Assembly (NCBI RefSeq): GCF_003148495.1
Contig: NZ_QGGH01000001.1
Coordinates: forward strand, 62,986-126,985
Length of the DNA: 64,000 nucleotides
Reading direction: 5' to 3'
From: Mesorhizobium loti
GTDB taxonomy: Bacteria; Pseudomonadota; Alphaproteobacteria; Rhizobiales; Rhizobiaceae
The notes beneath the pieces are model-generated. The model was not told where the DNA came from. It made no database searches and was given only the letters and a program-made list of their open reading frames with translations. Positions 1 through 11,596 of this stretch are shown here, in pieces. Position 1 is the first letter of the stretch. The number at the start of each line of letters is the position of its first letter. Both the position numbers and the translations under genes were made by a program.

Positions 1-214
1 CGGGAGACGCTCAATCTCCCGCATATGATGGGCTTGCCTAACCGCACCCTCGAACCGATCTCGAGAAGCTGGTCTTTTTGTGCCAATGACATCGAAGTTT
101 GATCCCGCACAGGATCTGCTTCAGGCGGCAATTCCTTTGGAATTACGCGGATGCCAACCCCGAAAGGGAGAGGCTGAAGCGACAATCCTTTGGATTGCGC
201 GGGTGGGCATTGGC
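1..214 (+). other. 3' part of the 16S-23S rRNA spacer with precursor-processing stems
   Basis: This is transcribed spacer upstream of the 23S gene; I see no tRNA in it. It opens with a small hairpin (CGGGAGA at 1-7 with TCTCCCG). A nested paired structure sits just before 23S: TGCCAATG (81-88) pairs with CATTGGCA (208-215), GCTTCAG (118-124) pairs with CTGAAGC (174-180), and two TTT-loop hairpins (AATTCC/GGAATT near 130-144 and CAATCC/GGATTG near 183-196) lie inside. Such stems are typical of rRNA precursor processing. The 16S gene itself lies outside the window. Confidence 0.7.
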
Positions 215-220
215 AATGAG

Positions 221-3050
<2,830 letters not shown>

Positions 3051-3196
3051 TTCCTTATGCTCATCGCTCCAGAAATGGAGGATGACAGGCACGACAAAGA
3101 CCAGCGAAAAGCTCCGACAGAGCCCCAGGCCTTACGCCTGATGCTATGTTGCGGCCAATCGCTAGAAACAGCTTCTCGAACAACGTGCGTTTTGCC

Positions 3197-3314
3197 GACC
3201 TGGTGGTTATGGCGGAGCGGCTGCACCCGATCCCATTCCGAACTCGGCCGTGAAACGCTCCAGCGCTGATGGTACTTCGTCTCAAGACGCGGGAGAGTAG
3301 GTCGCTGCCAGGTC
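3197..3314 (+). rRNA. rrf: 5S ribosomal RNA
   Basis: 5S rRNA about 145 bases after 23S. The terminal stem is visible as GACCTGG (3197-3203) pairing with CCAGGTC (3308-3314), and the conserved CCCGATCCCATTCCGAACTC block lies inside. Order and spacing fit a standard rrn operon. End positions may be off by a few bases. Confidence 0.95.
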
Positions 3315-3495
3315 TGCTAAACGCACGTTGGCTCACATCCAGGATCAATCCTGGATGGAGAGAAATCTTCTCTTTATGAACAAGGCCCGCCAATCGGGAA
3401 ACCACGGGCCGCGTAAGCGGCCCTTTCAATTGGTGAGCCATCTACCTATTTGTAGGCCATCCTATTCGTAGGCCTCGGCTTACGTCCAATGGTGA

Positions 3496-3572
<77 letters not shown>

Positions 3573-3583
3573 AATCCAATAGT

Positions 3584-3610
3584 CAAACGGCCCGCTTTGC
3601 GGGCCGTTTG
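3584..3610 (+). terminator. Terminator hairpin of the rRNA operon
   Basis: A perfect 12-bp stem with a TTT loop (CAAACGGCCCGC 3584-3595, GCGGGCCGTTTG 3599-3610) starts 12 bases after the tRNA. It is followed by CGTTTGGGG rather than a long T run, so termination is likely but not a textbook intrinsic site. Confidence 0.75.
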
Positions 3611-3769
3611 CGTTTGGGGACGGACCATCGCCAGCCAACTGACCATCGCCAGCCAGCTGAACTCCTCGGCCCACAAAGAGGCCTCAGCTGACAAGGCACG
3701 ACAAAACAAAGCCTCTCAACAAAAATCCAATTCAAAATAGCCCGCAGCCCGCGGGCCGTTTGCGTTTGG
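3599..3769 (+). repeat. Duplicated terminator arm and 18-bp tandem repeat in the post-rRNA spacer
   Basis: The 19-base right arm of the terminator plus its tail (3599-3617, GCGGGCCGTTTGCGTTTGG) recurs identically at 3751-3769, each copy preceded by an AATCCAA stretch. Between them an 18-base unit beginning GACCATCGCC occurs twice in tandem (3623-3640 and 3641-3658, one base different). The rest of 3611-3827 shows no gene. Slippage or local duplication is the simplest explanation; no integrase is nearby. Confidence 0.7.
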
Positions 3770-3827
3770 AGGGACTGGCTTCTCGGAGCACGCCGGAGCG
3801 CGCCATTGTTGATCAATCCTGGAGGCT

Positions 3828-5117
3828 TTAGGAGCCTTTGTCCTGAAAGCGGTTCCAGGCGTGCATGCGGTTGGCCACCTGCACCGCGATCGGATGGAAC
3901 GGAACCGGCTTCATATTGGTGACCGGAAGCGACATCTGCTCATCCGTGCGCCGCCCTGCCGCCCAGCGGCCGATTTCCTGGCCAAGCGACATGGAGAGTG
4001 CCACGCCACGACCGGAATAGACGCCGCCAAACACAAGGCCGGGGGCGAGACGATAAAGGCGTGGCCTGCGGTCTGGCACCACCGCGAATGTCCCGTGCCA
4101 ATATTCCACCATCTCCGGTTCGCCGCCAAACGCGGGAAAGGCCTTGCCCAGCATGCGCGAGACCTTGGTGCGGCCGCGATCGGCCTCGCCGAACCAGAAC
4201 GTATGCGTCCCGCCGCTCACCAGCCGATTGTCGCGGTCATAGTGGAAGTAACGGATGTCGTTGCGCATGTCGGACACGGCCGGATTGCCGATAAGGATCT
4301 TGGCACGCATGTCCTCCGGCAGAGGGTTGGTCGCCGCCTGGAACACTTTTAGCGGCACCAGCGTCTTCTTGAGGCCCGGCCAGATGTCGCCGGTCAGCGC
4401 GTTGGTCGCCAGCACCACCTCCGGTGCGGTGACGCTTCCCGACGCGGTGAAGACGCGCCAGCCGCCCTCCACCTTCTCGATGCGGGTTGCGCGGGAGTTT
4501 TCGTGGATGGTCGCGCCTTCGCGCTCCAGCGCCGCGGCAAGGCCGATGGTCATGGCAAACGGGTTGATATGGCCCGAATTGTGCACCATCCAGCCGCCGA
4601 GATAGGGACTGCCGATGCGCGCGGTGGCTTCGTCACGGTCCAGGCTGGAGACATTGGCGCCGAAGGCTTTCCACTCCTCATAGAACTGGCGCGTGCGGGC
4701 AAGTGTCGCCTCGGTGTGCGCGGGCTGGATCCAGCCTTCCTGCACCTGATGCGCATCGATGTTGAAGCGCTGCATCAGGCCGAAGGCCACGCCGGCGGCA
4801 TCGGCGACCATGCGGTTGTAGCGGGTGCCGACGGTCTTTCCGTATGCCGCCTCGAATTCCGAAGGCGATGCCTTGGAATGGTGGGAGATGACAAGGCCGT
4901 TGTTGCGGCCGGAAGCCGCCGAACCGATCTCGTTGCCTTCGAGCACAATGACATCGACGCCGCTGTCGCGCGCGCCGAGTGCAGCTGCCATGCCGGTGAA
5001 GCCGCCTCCGACGACCAGCACATCCGTCTTCAAATCGCCCTGCAGTGCCGGCGCCGTCTGGCGCAGATCCGCGGTCTTGCGCCACAGATGCGGCGTCTTC
5101 CAGTCGACTTCAAACAT
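3828..5117 (-). CDS. FAD-dependent oxidoreductase, DAO / gamma-glutamylputrescine oxidase-like
   Basis: A 429-residue flavoprotein of the glycine/D-amino-acid oxidase family, which oxidises C-N bonds of amines or amino acids with FAD. The dinucleotide fold is near the N-terminus (GGGFTG at 37-42, acidic residue E60 ending the second strand), and the SGRNNG stretch near residue 90 resembles the family's flavin-contact motif. Length matches PuuB-type enzymes (about 425). It is the last gene of the liv-type transporter operon and overlaps the livF-like stop by 8 bases, so it probably acts on the imported compound. The true substrate is unknown; PuuB activity should not be assumed. Confidence 0.85.
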   Translation of the reverse strand: MFEVDWKTPHLWRKTADLRQTAPALQGDLKTDVLVVGGGFTGMAAALGARDSGVDVIVLEGNEIGSAASGRNNGLVISHHSKASPSEFEAAYGKTVGTRYNRMVADAAGVAFGLMQRFNIDAHQVQEGWIQPAHTEATLARTRQFYEEWKAFGANVSSLDRDEATARIGSPYLGGWMVHNSGHINPFAMTIGLAAALEREGATIHENSRATRIEKVEGGWRVFTASGSVTAPEVVLATNALTGDIWPGLKKTLVPLKVFQAATNPLPEDMRAKILIGNPAVSDMRNDIRYFHYDRDNRLVSGGTHTFWFGEADRGRTKVSRMLGKAFPAFGGEPEMVEYWHGTFAVVPDRRPRLYRLAPGLVFGGVYSGRGVALSMSLGQEIGRWAAGRRTDEQMSLPVTNMKPVPFHPIAVQVANRMHAWNRFQDKGS

Positions 5118-5859
5118 GAAGAACTTCCACGGTGGCGCCGCCGAGATAGTGCTCGCTCAAGGCGGAATGCTCGGCCATTTCCTGTGCGGGGGCGTGAAGC
5201 TTCACCTTGCCGGTGTTCAGCAGATAGGCGTAGTCGCCGCATTCAAGTGCTAGCTGCACATTCTGTTCGACGAGCAGGATGGAAATGCCGTTGCGCGACA
5301 GGTCGAGGATGATGCGGAAGATCTGATGAACGATCTTCGGGGCGAGGCCGAGCGATGGCTCGTCGAGCATCAGAAGTTTCGGCTCGGCCATCAGCGCCCG
5401 GCCAATGGCAAGCATCTGTTGCTGGCCGCCGGACATGCGGCTCGCCATACCGTTGCGCCGCTCCTTCAGCACCGGAAAGAGATCGAAGGCCTCGGCGCGC
5501 AGCGCTTCGAAGCTCTTGCCGCCGCGGCCAACATGGGCGGCGACTAGGTTTTCTTCCACCGTCAGGCGTTGGAATATCTGGCGGCCTTCCGGGCAATGGG
5601 TGATGCCCAGGCGCACGACCTGCTCCGGCCGCAGGCCGGTGATGTCGCGCCCTTCGAAGGTGATGCTGCCGGCGGTCGGACGCGCAACGCCGGAGATGGA
5701 GTTGAGCAGCGTCGTCTTGCCGGCGCCGTTCGGGCCGAGAACAACGACGATCTCGTGCGGATCGACGTCGACGTTTATGTCTTCAAGAACGCCGACGCGT
5801 CCGTATCCCGAGCTGAGCCCGGCGATCCTGAGCAGCGGCTCGGATGTCGTCGATGTCAT
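5110..5859 (-). CDS. livF: Branched-chain-amino-acid-type ABC transporter ATPase, LivF family
   Basis: A 249-residue ATPase of the HAAT (LivF) class that powers import together with the neighbouring LivG-, LivH- and LivM-like proteins. Walker A GPNGAGKT is at 42-49, the signature is MSGGQQQ, Walker B is LLMLDEP, and the switch region reads VEQN, as is usual for LivF. The start is taken at the MTSTTS methionine. An in-frame upstream ATG would add 31 unrelated residues inside the preceding gene. It overlaps the livG-like gene by 77 bases in another frame, an unusually long overlap. Confidence 0.9.
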   Translation of the reverse strand: MTSTTSEPLLRIAGLSSGYGRVGVLEDINVDVDPHEIVVVLGPNGAGKTTLLNSISGVARPTAGSITFEGRDITGLRPEQVVRLGITHCPEGRQIFQRLTVEENLVAAHVGRGGKSFEALRAEAFDLFPVLKERRNGMASRMSGGQQQMLAIGRALMAEPKLLMLDEPSLGLAPKIVHQIFRIILDLSRNGISILLVEQNVQLALECGDYAYLLNTGKVKLHAPAQEMAEHSALSEHYLGGATVEVLHV

Positions 5860-6613
5860 TGGCGGTTCCCAGATAGGCGAGTTGGACGTCGGTGCTGGCC
5901 TGCACCTCGGCGGGTGTTCCCTGAAAAAGCAGCTTTCCGTGATGCATGACAATGATGTTGTCGCAGAGCGCCATCACCAGATCCATGTCGTGCTCGACGA
6001 TGATCGTGATCCGGTCGGGCGAGCGCTGGGCGGCGAGCTTCGCGGTCAGATCCGCCGTCTCATGATGGTTCAGCCCGGCAGCGGGCTCGTCAAGCAGCAG
6101 CAGGCGCGGATTGCAAACCAGCGCGCGGGCGATCTCCAGCATGCGCTGGCGGCCATAGGGCAGGCTGCCGGCTTCCGCGTCGGCATGGCCTTGCAGATCG
6201 AAAAAACGCAAGATCTCCATGCATTTTTCGCGTCGGTGGTCGCGGCGGGCCGAGGCATAGGGCGGCCACACGACTTCTTTCCATGTGCCGCCGACGTCGC
6301 TCGGATAGAAGCAGACCTCGAGGTTTTCGAGCGCGGTCATCTGGTCGAAGAGACGGATGTTCTGATAGGTGCGGGCGACTCCCGAATTGGCGATCTGATA
6401 TTTCTTGAGCTTGTCCAGGCGTTTGCCGTCGAGCGCTATCGATCCGGCCGAGACGGTGTAGGAGCCGGCGGTCATGTTGATGAGCGTCGACTTACCGGCG
6501 CCGTTGGGCCCGATCACACCGTGGATCAGCCCGGGGGCGAAGGAGGCGGTCACGTCATCGATGGCGACGACCTGGCCATATTCCTTTCGCAGTCTGTCGA
6601 AAACCAGGGTCAT
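5783..6613 (-). CDS. livG: Branched-chain-amino-acid-type ABC transporter ATPase, LivG family
   Basis: A 276-residue cytoplasmic ATPase with Walker A GPNGAGKST at 35-43, a degenerate signature (LPYGRQR in place of LSGGQ), Walker B LLLLDEP and a histidine switch (VEHDMD). It pairs with the LivF-like ATPase. The ATG overlaps the LivM stop by 4 bases (ATGA). The reading frame runs open far upstream inside livM, which is an artefact of high GC content. The C-terminal tail of about 30 residues, rich in R and D, goes beyond the usual LivG end and overlaps livF. Confidence 0.9.
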   Translation of the reverse strand: MTLVFDRLRKEYGQVVAIDDVTASFAPGLIHGVIGPNGAGKSTLINMTAGSYTVSAGSIALDGKRLDKLKKYQIANSGVARTYQNIRLFDQMTALENLEVCFYPSDVGGTWKEVVWPPYASARRDHRREKCMEILRFFDLQGHADAEAGSLPYGRQRMLEIARALVCNPRLLLLDEPAAGLNHHETADLTAKLAAQRSPDRITIIVEHDMDLVMALCDNIIVMHHGKLLFQGTPAEVQASTDVQLAYLGTANDIDDIRAAAQDRRAQLGIRTRRRS

Positions 6614-7605
6614 TTGCCGAACAGTCTCCGGATAAGCTTGTCTGGTCCGAAGCTGCGCGGAACGATGCCGGCCGGGCGTACGATGATCAGGAAGATCATC
6701 AACAGGCCGAGGAAAAGAATGCGCCATTCGGCGAATTCGCGCAGCACTTCCGGCAGCAGGATCAGGATTGCCGCACCGGCGACGATGCCGAGAATGTTGC
6801 CGATGCCGCCGATCACGATCATCAGCACGATCAGCACCGATTCCTGAAGCGTGAAACTCTCCGGGCTGACGAAGCGCTGGGAGGCCGCGAAGATTGCGCC
6901 CGCGATCGAACCGATCGTCGCGGAGGTGGCGAAGGCGGCAAGCTTGGCGTTGGTCGTGTTGATGCCGATGCCGCGCGCGGCATCCTGGTCTTCGCGGATC
7001 GCTGCCCAGGCCTTGCCGAGGATGGACCGCTCCAGCCGCCAGGCCACAAGGCCGGCCAGGAGCACGACGACAAGCAGGAGCCAGAAGAAATCGACCGGCC
7101 GGGCGATCTGGATGCCGAGGATCGAAGCCTTGTCGAGGCGGGCTATGCCTTTCGGCCCGCCGGTAAGCCAGTCGACATTGTTGATGATGATGCGCACGAT
7201 CTCGCCGAAGCCGAGTGTGACGATGGCAAGATAGTCGCCGCGCAATCTCAACACCGGGATGCCGAGCAATATGCCGGTGATCGCACCAAGGCTGGCGGCT
7301 ACCAGCAGAATGACCAGGAAGGGCAGGTGCAGGTCGAGCTGAGGGCTGGCAAGCAGTGCGTAGCTGTAGGCGCCGACCGCATAGAAGGCGACGAAGCCGA
7401 GATCGAGCAGGCCAGTATAGCCAATCACGATGTTCAGGCCGATGCCGAGCAAGATGTAGATCAGCAGGCTGTCGATGACACGGATATAGTAATTGGGCAG
7501 GAAGGGCGTCGCCGCGATCAGCGCGATTGCTACGGCAAAGACAAGGAACGCGACGGCCCGGCTTGAACGCGGCCTGGCAGCCGCGAGGCTCTCGGCGACG
7601 GACAT
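6610..7605 (-). CDS. livM: Branched-chain-amino-acid-type ABC transporter permease, LivM family
   Basis: A 331-residue inner-membrane permease. It has repeated hydrophobic segments and the LivM hallmarks: GIGLNIVIGYTGLLDLGFVAFYAVGAY near residues 53-79 and the EDQDAARGIGIN coupling loop facing the ATPases near 200. It lies between livH (1-base overlap, TGATG) and livG (4-base overlap), which indicates translational coupling in one transcript. Confidence 0.92.
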   Translation of the reverse strand: MSVAESLAAARPRSSRAVAFLVFAVAIALIAATPFLPNYYIRVIDSLLIYILLGIGLNIVIGYTGLLDLGFVAFYAVGAYSYALLASPQLDLHLPFLVILLVAASLGAITGILLGIPVLRLRGDYLAIVTLGFGEIVRIIINNVDWLTGGPKGIARLDKASILGIQIARPVDFFWLLLVVVLLAGLVAWRLERSILGKAWAAIREDQDAARGIGINTTNAKLAAFATSATIGSIAGAIFAASQRFVSPESFTLQESVLIVLMIVIGGIGNILGIVAGAAILILLPEVLREFAEWRILFLGLLMIFLIIVRPAGIVPRSFGPDKLIRRLFGK

Positions 7606-8555
7606 CAGAACTCCCTCTTGTACACGATGCTTTCCTCGGACACGGCCTCGCCCAATATGCCGGCGGGGCGAACGAGAAGCACGAGTATGAGGATCGCGAA
7701 GGTGAGCACATCGCGATATTCGGTGCCCAGCACGCCATGGGTGATGACGGGCAGCAGCGCGGTTCCGCCGACTTCGACGAAGGCGAGGATGAAGGCGCCA
7801 AGCATGGCGCCGGGAATGGAACCGATGCCGCCGAGGATCGCCGCGGTGAAGGCCTTCAGGCCAATGACGGCGCCCATCGTCGGCGACATGATGCCGTAAT
7901 AGCTGGCATAGAGGATGCCGCCGGCCGCGCCGAGCAGCGGGCCGACAAAGAACACCATCGAGATCGCGCCGTTGACGTTGATGCCCAGAAGCTGTGCGGT
8001 GGGGCGGCTTTCCGAAACGGCACGCACGATGATGCCGATACGGCTGCGGTTGACGAGGAAATGCAGGCCGAGCATCAACACGAAGGCGGCGACGAGGATG
8101 CCGATCTGCATCGAGGTGATGGTGCCACCCAGCACTTCATAGCGGACGACGGGAAAGAAGCTCGGAAAGGCGACCGGCTGCGGGCCGGCAAGAATCTGCA
8201 TGCCGGTGACCAGCGAAAGCGAAACGCCAAGCGAGGACAGCATTGGCGCAAGCCGGGTAGAATTTCGCAACGGCTTGTAGGCAATGCGTTCAATGCCGAC
8301 GCCGATGAAGCCCACCAGGAAGACAGCGACGACAAAGGCCACGGTAAGCGCAATCGCGCCCGCCATGCCGACATCGCCGACCAGCATGGAGAGGATCAGA
8401 AAGGCGACATAGGCACCGAGCATGAACATCTCGCCATGAGCGAAATTGATCATGCGCAGCACGCCATAGACCATCGTGTAGCCGAGCGCGATCAGCGCGT
8501 AGATCGAGCCGATGGTCAACGCGTTGACCGTCTGTTGAATGAGGTTTCCCAGCAT
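7605..8555 (-). CDS. livH: Branched-chain-amino-acid-type ABC transporter permease, LivH family
   Basis: A 316-residue inner-membrane permease. It carries the LivH opening GSIYALIALGYTMVYGVLRMINFAHGE (about residues 17-43) and a coupling loop containing ESRPTAQLLGIN near residue 190. With LivM it forms the translocation pore. It follows the binding-protein gene after a 120-base gap holding a stable hairpin, which probably lowers expression of the membrane genes relative to the binding protein. Confidence 0.92.
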   Translation of the reverse strand: MLGNLIQQTVNALTIGSIYALIALGYTMVYGVLRMINFAHGEMFMLGAYVAFLILSMLVGDVGMAGAIALTVAFVVAVFLVGFIGVGIERIAYKPLRNSTRLAPMLSSLGVSLSLVTGMQILAGPQPVAFPSFFPVVRYEVLGGTITSMQIGILVAAFVLMLGLHFLVNRSRIGIIVRAVSESRPTAQLLGINVNGAISMVFFVGPLLGAAGGILYASYYGIMSPTMGAVIGLKAFTAAILGGIGSIPGAMLGAFILAFVEVGGTALLPVITHGVLGTEYRDVLTFAILILVLLVRPAGILGEAVSEESIVYKREF

Positions 8556-8633
8556 GGGCCGGTGTCCTGTGCAATGGGTTCCCGATCGACGGTCCGTCGC
8601 ACTCTTGTCAGGCGCGGCCGTCGACAGGCAAGA

Positions 8634-8663
8634 GGAGCCGCCTTTAAAAAGGCAGGCGGCTCC
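8634..8663 (-). terminator. Attenuating hairpin between binding-protein and permease genes
   Basis: A 9-bp perfect stem, GGAGCCGCC (8634-8642) with GGCGGCTCC (8655-8663), has a 12-base loop and no following T run. In ABC import operons such hairpins after the binding-protein gene usually stabilise the upstream mRNA or partly terminate transcription; that role is inferred here. Confidence 0.6.
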
Positions 8664-8675
8664 GGCGCCCGGCTG

Positions 8676-9788
8676 CTATTTCGAGCCGACAAGCTGGAAC
8701 TTCGATCCCTCGACCTTGTAGAGGTACGATGGGGCGACTTTAAGTTCGCCCGTTTCGTCGAATTCCAGTTCACCCACGGCGGTCTTGACCTTGACCGCGT
8801 GCAGCGCCGTGTTTATGTCCTCGCGCGTCAGGCCCTTGGTCGTCTTCAGCACTTGTTCGAGGATCTGGCCTTGAACATAGCCATAGATCGAGTAAGGGCC
8901 GGCTTCTTCGCCGTACTTGGCCTTGTAGAGTTTGGCGAACTCGGCGATCTCCGGCGAGGCATCCATCGGCGGCACCTGGATGGCGACGAGCGTGCCCTGG
9001 ACGTTGGGCTCGCCGGCCTGTTTGATCAGGTCCGGCGTATAGCCGCCGTCGGGTACGATCAGGGTGGCGGTGATGCCTTGCTCATGCATCTGTTTTGCAA
9101 AGAGCGCCAGCTGCGGCATGACGGCACCGAGATAGATGACGTCGGGCTTCTTCGGCTTGATCTGCGCCAGCACGGCGGCGAAGTCCACATCGCTTGGCGC
9201 GACCGAAATCGTGTCGATGACCTTGCCGCCGCCATTCTCGAAGTTCTTGGCGAAGATTTCGGAGATTCCCTGGCCGAAAACCTGCTTGTCGTTGACGACC
9301 AGCGCCGTCTTGGCGCCAAGCTTGCCGAGCGCGTATTCAGCCGGCAGCAGCGCGCCCGCCAGATCGTTCGCGACCGGGCGCACCATAAGCTTGTAGCCCT
9401 GCTTGGTCAGCGATGGGTTGGAGCCGAAGGTCATCGTCGGCAGCGAGCAATCCTCATAGATCGGCAAGGTGGACTGGGCGACGCCGGAATTGAAGTTGAC
9501 GAGGCCGAGGACGACCTGGTCATTGTCGCAGAACTTCTGCGCCACGAGCGTTCCCTCGCGCGGATCTGCCTTGTCGTCTTCCTGTTCATAGGCGACGGTC
9601 ACACCATTGACCCCGCCATCGGCGTTCAGCTTGTCGACATAGAGCTTGAAGCCATTATGCCATGTGGTGCCGAAATAGGCCTGCGGGCCGGAGAGCGGAG
9701 CGGATAGACCAATCGTGATCTGCTCGGCCATGGCCGGGCCCGCGAATAGCGATGCTCCGAGAAGGAGTGTGGCGATAAATTTTCTCAT
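8676..9788 (-). CDS. Periplasmic substrate-binding protein of LivK type (Peripla_BP_6)
   Basis: A 370-residue type I binding protein for an amino-acid-like or amide-like ligand. A Sec signal peptide covers residues 1-21 with cleavage after PAMA; the mature protein begins EQITIGLSAPLSGPQAYFG, typical of the family. It is the first gene of the transporter operon (livK-H-M-G-F, then the DAO oxidase). A GTGTCGACAC palindrome about 100 bases upstream (9888-9899) suggests control by the adjacent GntR regulator. The ligand cannot be read from sequence. Confidence 0.9.
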   Translation of the reverse strand: MRKFIATLLLGASLFAGPAMAEQITIGLSAPLSGPQAYFGTTWHNGFKLYVDKLNADGGVNGVTVAYEQEDDKADPREGTLVAQKFCDNDQVVLGLVNFNSGVAQSTLPIYEDCSLPTMTFGSNPSLTKQGYKLMVRPVANDLAGALLPAEYALGKLGAKTALVVNDKQVFGQGISEIFAKNFENGGGKVIDTISVAPSDVDFAAVLAQIKPKKPDVIYLGAVMPQLALFAKQMHEQGITATLIVPDGGYTPDLIKQAGEPNVQGTLVAIQVPPMDASPEIAEFAKLYKAKYGEEAGPYSIYGYVQGQILEQVLKTTKGLTREDINTALHAVKVKTAVGELEFDETGELKVAPSYLYKVEGSKFQLVGSK

Positions 9789-9887
9789 GATGGTTCCCCT
9801 TGGCTACTGGTCACAGCAGGAGCGGCCGTTCCGGTCTTCTCTCCCCTTGGAACCCATCGAAGCAGACAAAGAGACTGTCGTCAAGAA

Positions 9888-9899
9888 AGTGTCGACACT
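9888..9899. promoter_or_regulatory. Putative GntR operator, site 1 (AGTGTCGACACT)
   Basis: A perfect 12-base palindrome between the start of the binding-protein gene (9788) and the end of the GntR gene (9930). It belongs to a set of four sites sharing core GTGTCGACAC (one with a single mismatch), each in a promoter region of this island. Operator function is inferred from recurrence and placement. Confidence 0.7.
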
Positions 9900-9929
9900 A
9901 TTGCGTTCAATTTCGTGCTCAGATATCGA

Positions 9930-10715
9930 TTATGCGTCGCGTGCCCTTCGCCGGCGCTTCAGATCAGCGCCGTTGCCGGGCGCGAACACCTTGAGCAGGG
10001 CGTCCTTGAGCGCCTGTTGCGTGGCGGAGACGGTCATTTCGATATGTTCGCGCAGCAGTTTCATGCCGTTTTCGGCATCCCGCCTGACGGCGGCATCGAC
10101 GATGGCCGAATGGGAGGTGATCTGCGCCTTGTCATGCGAGGGATGTTCGATCTGGATGCGGCGGATGAAGCGGATGCGCGCATTGATGGAGCTGAGCTGG
10201 CCGACAAGTTCCGGATTTCCCGACAGTTCGGCAATGAGCAGATGGAAGCCTTCGTCCTCGGCCAGGATGACATCCGGCGGCTGGTCCGGGTAGGCGTCGA
10301 CGATCGCTTCCCAGTAGCTCCGCAGCCGGTCGATTTCACTGTCGTCGGCGCGTTCGCACATCAGCTTGAAAGCAGCGCATTCGATGATCGAGCGGAACTC
10401 GTAGAGGTCGAGCAGGCCCTCGGTGCTGAGGCTTCTGACGAAAAAGCCGCGATTGGGCGTGAGCGAAACGAAACCCTCGGAGGCGAGCCGGTTCAGCGCC
10501 TCGCGGATCGGTGTGCGCGAAACGCCGAGGCTGCGCGAAAGCTGGACCTCATTGATGCGTTCCCCGGGCTTCAGCTTGAACTCCACCAGAAGCTTGCGGA
10601 TGGTGTTGTAGGCGCGTTCGCTGCTGTCGGCAGCGCGGCGCGTTTCGGCCTCGGCGGCAAGGGACGGATCGCTATCGGCGCTGGTCTCGGCTCGTTCGGT
10701 CACGACGATTCTCAT
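9930..10715 (-). CDS. GntR-family transcriptional regulator, FCD subfamily
   Basis: A 261-residue DNA-binding regulator. An N-terminal winged helix-turn-helix spans about 35-93 (INEVQLSRSLGVSRTPIREALNRL), and a helical FCD effector domain follows, with the FHLLIAELSGN segment that often supplies metal or ligand contacts. The start is the ATG at 10715; the open frame upstream of it runs through the divergent promoter. It is divergent from the ProC-like gene, with an operator-like palindrome just upstream of its own start. Together with three more copies nearby, this suggests autoregulation and control of the whole 3.8-24.4 kb island, probably as a repressor. Confidence 0.9.
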   Translation of the reverse strand: MRIVVTERAETSADSDPSLAAEAETRRAADSSERAYNTIRKLLVEFKLKPGERINEVQLSRSLGVSRTPIREALNRLASEGFVSLTPNRGFFVRSLSTEGLLDLYEFRSIIECAAFKLMCERADDSEIDRLRSYWEAIVDAYPDQPPDVILAEDEGFHLLIAELSGNPELVGQLSSINARIRFIRRIQIEHPSHDKAQITSHSAIVDAAVRRDAENGMKLLREHIEMTVSATQQALKDALLKVFAPGNGADLKRRRRARDA

Positions 10716-10733
10716 CTGATTTGTATGCAGGTT

Positions 10734-10743
10734 GTGTCTACAC
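10734..10743. promoter_or_regulatory. Putative GntR operator, site 2 (GTGTCTACAC)
   Basis: This site differs by one base from the GTGTCGACAC core of the other three. It lies between the divergent gntR (start 10715) and ProC-like (start 10814) genes and is followed by TTT, as in the best site at 17927-17942. The single mismatch would suit a weaker autoregulatory site. Confidence 0.6.
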
Positions 10744-10813
10744 TTTGTAGAGCGCCTTTCTTTCCCAACTTCGTCTGAATGGCAAGCAGCAGGTTCAAAT
10801 CCGGGGGACAACA

Positions 10814-11566
10814 ATGATTGTAGGCATTCTTGGTGTCGGGCATCTGGCGGCGTCCATGCTGGCTGGTTTCCTGCGTTCCGGGCTCGATCCCGCAGCAATC
10901 GTGCTGTCGCCGCGCGGCAAGGCCGCTGCACTTTGCGCCCGGCATGGTTTTCGGTTGGCAACCGACAATCGCGATCTCGTCGAACGGTCCGATGTCGTCA
11001 TTGTCGCCGTACGGCCGGCGCATGCGCCGGACGCGGTCGCTGGTTTGCCGTGGCGCAAGGACCAAGTGGTGGTTTCGGTTTGCGCCGGTGTACCGCTGTC
11101 GCGGTTCGCTGTCGCGCCTGCGCGCGCTGTGCGCGCCATGCCGTTCACGGCTTCCGAAATCTGTGCCAGTCCGACGATCTATTTCCCCGACATTGAGCAG
11201 GCGCAGGCGGTTCTCGACCGGCTCGGCCCCTCGATTGCGCTCGCCAGCGAAACGGACTTCGAGGTGGCGACGGTCAATGCCGCCGTCTATGGCTGGGTGC
11301 AGGATCTGATCCGCAAAACGGCGGAATGGTCGAGCACGCAAGGTCTCGATCCGGCAACTGGCCGCAGGCTGACGGCGCTGACATTCGTGGCCGCCGGGCG
11401 GCTGATTGAGGAGAAGGACCAGCCGATGGACCAAATGCTCGAGGAGCTGGTGACACCGGGCGGCATCACCGAGCGGGGCCTGCAGGTGCTTTCGGCGCGT
11501 GGTGTGCCTGCGGCCTGGGAGGAGGCTTGCACGGCCGTGCTCGACAAATTGATGGGACCAGACTGA
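10814..11566 (+). CDS. Pyrroline-5-carboxylate-reductase-like NAD(P)-dependent reductase
   Basis: A 250-residue protein of the ProC family, which reduces cyclic imines such as pyrroline-5-carboxylate with NAD(P)H. An N-terminal Rossmann motif is visible (GILGVGHLAASML, about 4-16), and the C-terminal helical domain keeps the family motif TPGGITERGL near 215. It is slightly shorter than housekeeping ProC (about 265-270). Its place in a regulated island, divergent from gntR, suggests a dedicated imine-reducing or amine-oxidising step rather than proline biosynthesis; that is inference. No Shine-Dalgarno stronger than GGGGGAC was seen upstream. Confidence 0.8.
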   Translation: MIVGILGVGHLAASMLAGFLRSGLDPAAIVLSPRGKAAALCARHGFRLATDNRDLVERSDVVIVAVRPAHAPDAVAGLPWRKDQVVVSVCAGVPLSRFAVAPARAVRAMPFTASEICASPTIYFPDIEQAQAVLDRLGPSIALASETDFEVATVNAAVYGWVQDLIRKTAEWSSTQGLDPATGRRLTALTFVAAGRLIEEKDQPMDQMLEELVTPGGITERGLQVLSARGVPAAWEEACTAVLDKLMGPD

Positions 11567-11596
11567 GGCGCGGCGTCGCTGGCGCCACGCAGTCGC

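Noticed and set aside
5405-9707. Long plus-strand open frames (480 and 726 codons) opposite the liv-type transporter genes
   Set aside because: They are antisense shadows caused by high third-position GC; the translations are low-complexity and the minus-strand genes have clear family motifs.
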